NCBI GenBank assembly: GCA_964525815.1
Contig: CAZGJQ010000019.1
Location: 1 to 25,145, forward strand
Direction of reading: 5' to 3'
Source: UBA1049 sp964525815
GTDB taxonomy: Bacteria; Bacillota; Clostridia; Oscillospirales; CAG-382
Length of the DNA stretch: 25,145 bases
Every line of letters begins with the position of its first letter. Positions within the stretch are counted from its first letter, which is position 1. Both the position numbers and the translations under genes were made by a program. Of this stretch, positions 22,443-25,145 are shown piece by piece. The notes under the pieces were generated by a model. It was not told the DNA's origin and ran no database searches. It was given only the letters and a program-made list of their open reading frames with translations.

Positions 22443-23045
22443 TCAATATGCTTTTTCTTCATCACTCTCTTCTATTCCAAAATCCTTATACTTTCCGTTT
22501 AACCCGTTATAACCCTTGACGAGCATCACAAGATAGTATATTTGCGCTGCCACTGCTGCAATAATATAAATAACTGTTATCGGAACACCTTCAACGATAC
22601 TCATAATAATATATGTCATGATTCTTGCTACAAAAATAAAAACCCAGCAGCTCTTAAACGACTTTGCTAACCTTTGCTGGTTATATTCAAGCGCCGTTTC
22701 CGCTGTTGTGCTACAAATCATGTGAATAAGCGTCAAATCAAGTGCTAAAAATATTAACCCGAACAATAACGATAGCACTAAAAAACCATCAACGCTAAAT
22801 TCGTAAAGACTAAATAGTGACAGTATTACCAGCCATATTGCAATCGGCTTTGCCTTAGCATACTTTATGCTCACCTTGGATAAATCGGTCAGTCCGCTTA
22901 CCATGAAAATATATCCTACAAAATCAGCTATAATATCGAAGCCGTTAATTCTGAAATGCAGGAATACAATAAGACCTCCGATAAAGATCTTCTTCAAGCC
23001 GTGCATATCCAGTTTTTCTTGTGCATTTGTGTATACTTGGTTCAT
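22443..23045 (-). CDS. multi-pass membrane protein of unknown function
   Basis: I do not recognise the family. The 200-residue protein has five or six hydrophobic segments (about residues 18-33, 40-56, 72-90, 92-114, 133-150, 155-177) and a charged cytoplasmic tail ending EESDEEKAY. The start is ATG 23045, with GGAG 6 bases upstream; an earlier ATG at 23072 has no ribosome site. It has its own promoter at 23157-23185. No terminator is evident before the GntR promoter, so some read-through into the ABC operon is possible, and it may belong functionally with that system. Confidence 0.75.
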   Translation of the reverse strand: MNQVYTNAQEKLDMHGLKKIFIGGLIVFLHFRINGFDIIADFVGYIFMVSGLTDLSKVSIKYAKAKPIAIWLVILSLFSLYEFSVDGFLVLSLLFGLIFLALDLTLIHMICSTTAETALEYNQQRLAKSFKSCWVFIFVARIMTYIIMSIVEGVPITVIYIIAAVAAQIYYLVMLVKGYNGLNGKYKDFGIEESDEEKAY

Positions 23046-23156
23046 ATGAATCTCCAATCTGTGCAACAGCACTATTTTTTATTATAAAGACTTATGGAGA
23101 TACACGATTATGTAATTAGGCAGCTAATATTTTCGCATTAATCCCCTCTTACTAAT

Positions 23157-23185
23157 ATTTTACTGCAATTTTATTCATTTGTCAA
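23157..23185 (-). promoter_or_regulatory. promoter of the unknown membrane protein
   Basis: On the minus strand TTGACA (23185-23180), a 17-base spacer, TAAAAT (23162-23157). The leader is about 105 bases long, with no structure I recognise. Confidence 0.78.
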
Positions 23186-23223
23186 TTTAAAGTGAATTAT
23201 TAACTTAAATTGATAACAAAATG

Positions 23224-23252
23224 TTGTTAAGAATAAAGGGATGTGCTATACT
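23224..23252 (+). promoter_or_regulatory. promoter of the GH35 pseudogene
   Basis: TTGTTA (23224-23229), a 17-base spacer, TATACT (23247-23252), with TG one base before the -10. About 35 bases lie between it and the ATG. Confidence 0.65.
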
Positions 23253-23291
23253 TCATATATTACATCAGTTATTTATATTCGGAGGTTATTT

Positions 23292-23631
23292 ATGTCGAAA
23301 TTTACATATAAGGGTGATAAGCTCTATTCAGACGGTAAGGAGTTTACAATCATATCCGGATCGATTCATTATTTCCGGGTACCGCCCGAGCTGTGGAAGG
23401 ATAGGCTGCAGAAGCTGAAGGCATGTGGTTTTAACACGCTGGAGACCTATGTATGCTGGAATAACTGTTTTAACCTCGAGAGGTATTATAACGCCGCAGG
23501 ACCGCAGAAATCCCTCTATATCCCTTCTCCGTTGAAAAGAAGGTGGAAACGAAATAGTCATTTTTGAGACCGACGGTTATAAGAGCAATCGAGTTTTCTT
23601 GAGAAAAACACACTGCTTAGGATGGGACTAA
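23292..23631 (+). pseudogene. decayed GH35 beta-galactosidase: ends kept, middle deleted, frameshift
   Basis: The first 57 codons match the N-terminus of family 35 beta-galactosidases: FTIISGSIHYFRVPPELW, DRLQKLKACGFNTLETY, then CWN. The reading then jumps to what looks like the family's C-terminal jelly-roll end: FNLERYYNAAGPQKSLYIPS. About 450-500 residues, including both catalytic glutamates, are absent. The frame begun at ATG 23292 ends at TGA 23565-23567. After an extra base in AAAA (23535-23538) another frame reads KEGGNEIVIFETDGYKS and ends at TAA 23629-23631, restoring the expected C-terminus. GGAGG (23281-23285) and a promoter remain intact. Loss therefore looks recent. A short translated peptide of 91 residues is possible. 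Confidence 0.85.
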
Positions 23632-23646
23632 TAACAGAGCATAGTA

Positions 23647-23680
23647 AAGAATCGGGTTGCATACGCTATTCCCGATTCTT
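23647..23680. terminator. hairpin between the convergent GH35 remnant and tspO
   Basis: AAGAATCGGG and CCCGATTCTT form a 10-pair stem with a 14-base loop. It is symmetric, so it could act for both converging units. The T runs on either side are short, so termination strength is uncertain. Confidence 0.55.
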
Positions 23681-23686
23681 CCTTTA

Positions 23687-24154
23687 CTAATTTAAAATAT
23701 ATATCGAAAGATTGAGGTATCCGGCGAAGGTAAGCCATATAAGATAAGGTATTTGCAAATATGCCGCCGTGGGATTAATCCTGTAAAAAATTATTATCAT
23801 TACCAAAACAACAATCCAAAGAATAACGAGCACAACAAACGCAAGTAAATACATCTGTAAATTAAAGAAAATCAATGGCCATATAAAGTTCAATAGCAGC
23901 TGTAATCCGTACAGCTTCAACGCTCTTTTCCTGTCCCATGCTTTACTCGAATAAACAATATAAGCCGAAACACTCATTAGTATGTAGAGTATTGTCCAAA
24001 CAACAGGGAAAACAATAGAAGGCGGCGCCAGTGCAGGTAGATTAAGCTCTGAATATACATCGGTCTGACCGGATGATAAAAATCCAGCCAAGGTGCCAAC
24101 CCCAAGACTTATTAAAAGACTTACTAACAGCGGTTTTAGTTTTATTGTAAGCAT
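23687..24154 (-). CDS. tspO: TspO/MBR family membrane protein
   Basis: Five-helix membrane protein of the translocator/peripheral benzodiazepine receptor family, which binds porphyrins and is linked to tetrapyrrole or stress handling in bacteria. The 155 residues show LPALAPPSIVFPVVWTILY, the hallmark segment after helix 1, and LNFIWPLIFFNLQ, with hydrophobic helices throughout. The C-terminal end is typical (LIWLTFAGYLNLSIYILN). The ATG at 24154 has GAGGGGG 8 bases upstream. A GTG at 24163 overlaps that site. A perfect palindrome upstream (24188-24202) may control it. No heme-synthesis genes are nearby. Confidence 0.92.
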   Translation of the reverse strand: MLTIKLKPLLVSLLISLGVGTLAGFLSSGQTDVYSELNLPALAPPSIVFPVVWTILYILMSVSAYIVYSSKAWDRKRALKLYGLQLLLNFIWPLIFFNLQMYLLAFVVLVILWIVVLVMIIIFYRINPTAAYLQIPYLIWLTFAGYLNLSIYILN

Positions 24155-24187
24155 TATATACACCCCCTCTAAATATATTATGGTGTA

Positions 24188-24202
24188 TAGAATATTATTC
24201 TA
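24188..24202 (-). promoter_or_regulatory. perfect 15-base palindrome upstream of tspO
   Basis: TAGAATA-T-TATTCTA, a 7-1-7 palindrome 33 bases before the tspO ATG. The arrangement recalls Fur/PerR-family sites, although the sequence is not the standard one. The promoter itself is not clear. Confidence 0.45.
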
Positions 24203-24229
24203 ATGTATTTTTCAACGTACTGTATTATT

Positions 24230-24262
24230 AAAAATCAATCCGAAGAGAAATATCTTCGGATT
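24230..24262 (-). terminator. terminator of the acidic surface protein gene
   Basis: Minus-strand AATCCGAAGA and TCTTCGGATT form a 10-pair stem with a 6-base loop. GATTTTT follows. It begins 15 bases after the stop codon. Confidence 0.82.
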
Positions 24263-24277
24263 AATTATCTTATGCTG

Positions 24278-25015
24278 TTATTTCTTTCTTTTTTTAGCAA
24301 TAATCACACCTATTACCACAATTGCCGCAATACCGGCAGCAATAATAAGTAGTAGCGTTACGGTGTCTATTTTATCCTCTTCTGTTGCCATTTCTGATAT
24401 ATTGCTCTCCTGCTTATCGGAGTTTTCGTCTGTTTCTGTCTTACTCTCATCCGAGGATGATTCCTCCTCGCTCACAGTCGATTCATCAGGCTCGGATTCA
24501 TCAGGCTCGGATTCATCAGGCTGGGATTCCTCTGGTGGTATCGGCTGCTCTATACCGCATATCGCTTTACCATCGGAAACCGTTCCGGAATCCAAATCAA
24601 TACCAACAAGTAAAAAATACATGCTCTCCGTAACATTAAGGGCGGTAGCTTTTTGCACTACATTCGGGTACTCATCAACAAAAGCAGGGTTGCTGGACGA
24701 AGAATGAATTCCGATTACAATATCTCCGTCCTCAAACTCGATTACTGGAGCCTCTCCTGTCGGGCTATATGCATCCGCTTTTGCTCTGTATAAATTATCC
24801 TCTACCTTCTCACAGTGAATGGACACCGCCCATTTGAGATTACCGTTTGCCACAGCGTCGGCAGAGGTGAAAATAACACCGTCCTCTCCCCCTATGGTTG
24901 TATCCACCTCTTGAATATCAAATACAAATCCATCCGGGTCGTTCTCGGCTGATACAGATATTACAGATAACGAAAAAATCAACACCAAAACCAATAAAAA
25001 TATTACCCTCTTCAT
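24278..25015 (-). CDS. secreted, membrane-anchored acidic protein of unknown function
   Basis: I do not recognise a catalytic family. Residues 1-23 are a signal peptide (MKR, hydrophobic core, cleavage near SVSA-EN). A globular domain spans about 24-155. A low-complexity acidic linker (about 157-210) contains repeated SEPDE units. A hydrophobic segment near 218-240 ends with a basic KKRKK tail, which places the main domain outside the cell with a membrane stop anchor. No LPXTG motif is present. AAAGGA lies 10 bases before the ATG, and a strong promoter precedes it. It stands alone as a single-gene unit. Confidence 0.85.
   Translation of the reverse strand: MKRVIFLLVLVLIFSLSVISVSAENDPDGFVFDIQEVDTTIGGEDGVIFTSADAVANGNLKWAVSIHCEKVEDNLYRAKADAYSPTGEAPVIEFEDGDIVIGIHSSSSNPAFVDEYPNVVQKATALNVTESMYFLLVGIDLDSGTVSDGKAICGIEQPIPPEESQPDESEPDESEPDESTVSEEESSSDESKTETDENSDKQESNISEMATEEDKIDTVTLLLIIAAGIAAIVVIGVIIAKKRKK
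24481..24525. repeat. 15-base tandem repeat, three copies, within the surface protein gene
   Basis: The plus-strand unit ATTCATCAGGCTCGG occurs three times; the third copy has one change. Each copy encodes a five-residue acidic unit of the linker (PDESE). In-frame units allow copy-number change without a frameshift. Confidence 0.9.
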
Positions 25016-25048
25016 AATGCTTATATCCTTTCAATTTTCTATAACCAA

Positions 25049-25077
25049 ATAATAGCATATTTTTTTATAAAGGTCAA
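25049..25077 (-). promoter_or_regulatory. promoter of the acidic surface protein gene
   Basis: On the minus strand TTGACC (25077-25072), a 17-base spacer, TATTAT (25054-25049). The leader is about 27 bases. Confidence 0.82.
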
Positions 25078-25094
25078 TATGCTGTTTTACGCAC

Positions 25095-25123
25095 AAAAAA
25101 CGGGAGCGTTCTGCTCCCGTTTT
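25095..25123 (-). terminator. terminator of a gene beyond the right edge
   Basis: ACGGGAGC and GCTCCCGT form an 8-pair GC-rich stem (11 with flanking A-T pairs) and a 5-base loop, with A6 to the left and T4 to the right. On the minus strand it is followed by six T. A minus-strand frame ending in TAA at 25130-25128 might be the end of the preceding gene, but only five codons are visible. The stem could also act on the plus strand. Confidence 0.8.
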
Positions 25124-25145
25124 ATTATTACTTTTTGCTTATTGC

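Noticed and set aside
24481..24525. Short repeats as a possible CRISPR array
   Set aside because: The units are contiguous 15-base tandem copies without spacers and lie inside a coding region.
24363..24707. Serine-rich open frame on the plus strand
   Set aside because: It is the reverse reading of the acidic repeat linker; TCA/GAT-type repeats give open frames on both strands.

Overview
The window looks like chromosomal backbone from an anaerobic low-to-mid GC Bacillota, probably class Clostridia (Oscillospirales-like). This rests on the gene families and their order (recA-recX-rimO-pgsA-cysS-mrnC-lexA; rpsF-ssb-rpsR), GGAGG-type ribosome sites, frequent TTG starts, consensus sigma-A promoters, a GAAC-N4-GTTC LexA box, short HisG with HisZ, a YtrA-type GntR regulator and a GTP-type PEP carboxykinase. 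A run of 10 N at 21802-21811 shows a draft assembly. I see no phage, IS element, CRISPR array or defence island.

Layout. (1) 1-5470, minus strand: a histidine operon hisZ-hisG-hisD-hisC-hisB-hisH plus the start of an unrecognised gene, all closely packed behind a consensus promoter at 5442-5470. (2) 5517-6344, minus: a cyclophilin lipoprotein and tRNA-Lys(UUU) with its promoter and hairpin. (3) 6400-12619, minus: recA, recX, rimO, pgsA, cysS, mrnC, lexA in one co-directional run. The only LexA box I found in the window lies on the recA promoter. (4) 12788-15135, plus: a divergent PRPP synthetase, then rpsF-ssb-rpsR behind a strong promoter that overlaps the prs stop codon, with a structured leader that may be an S6:S18 autoregulatory element. 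(5) 15144-20428, plus: a QueG-like iron-sulfur protein, then uxuA, an XRE-cupin regulator, rsmA and pckA. (6) 20442-23185, minus: an ABC permease and ATPase with their GntR/YtrA-type regulator, and an unknown membrane protein. (7) 23224-25145: a decayed GH35 beta-galactosidase on the plus strand, then tspO and an acidic cell-surface protein on the minus strand.

How the genes relate. HisG consumes PRPP, the product of the prs gene, but the two are not linked by operon. recA and lexA form the core SOS circuit, and lexA may depend on read-through from the LexA-controlled recA promoter. uxuA (hexuronate catabolism) is followed by a regulator of the type that often senses a small molecule through its cupin domain. 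An inverted repeat just downstream of the uxuA -10 is a candidate operator. pckA has its own promoter inside the end of rsmA.

Nothing here amounts to a clearly new system. The best leads are the internally deleted GH35 pseudogene with intact expression signals, the exact inverted repeats at the GntR, uxuA and tspO control regions, the rpsF leader, and the recA-to-lexA arrangement. No gene-free stretch exceeds about 300 bases. The prs upstream region (12620-12787) is AT-rich and I see no convincing promoter in it.
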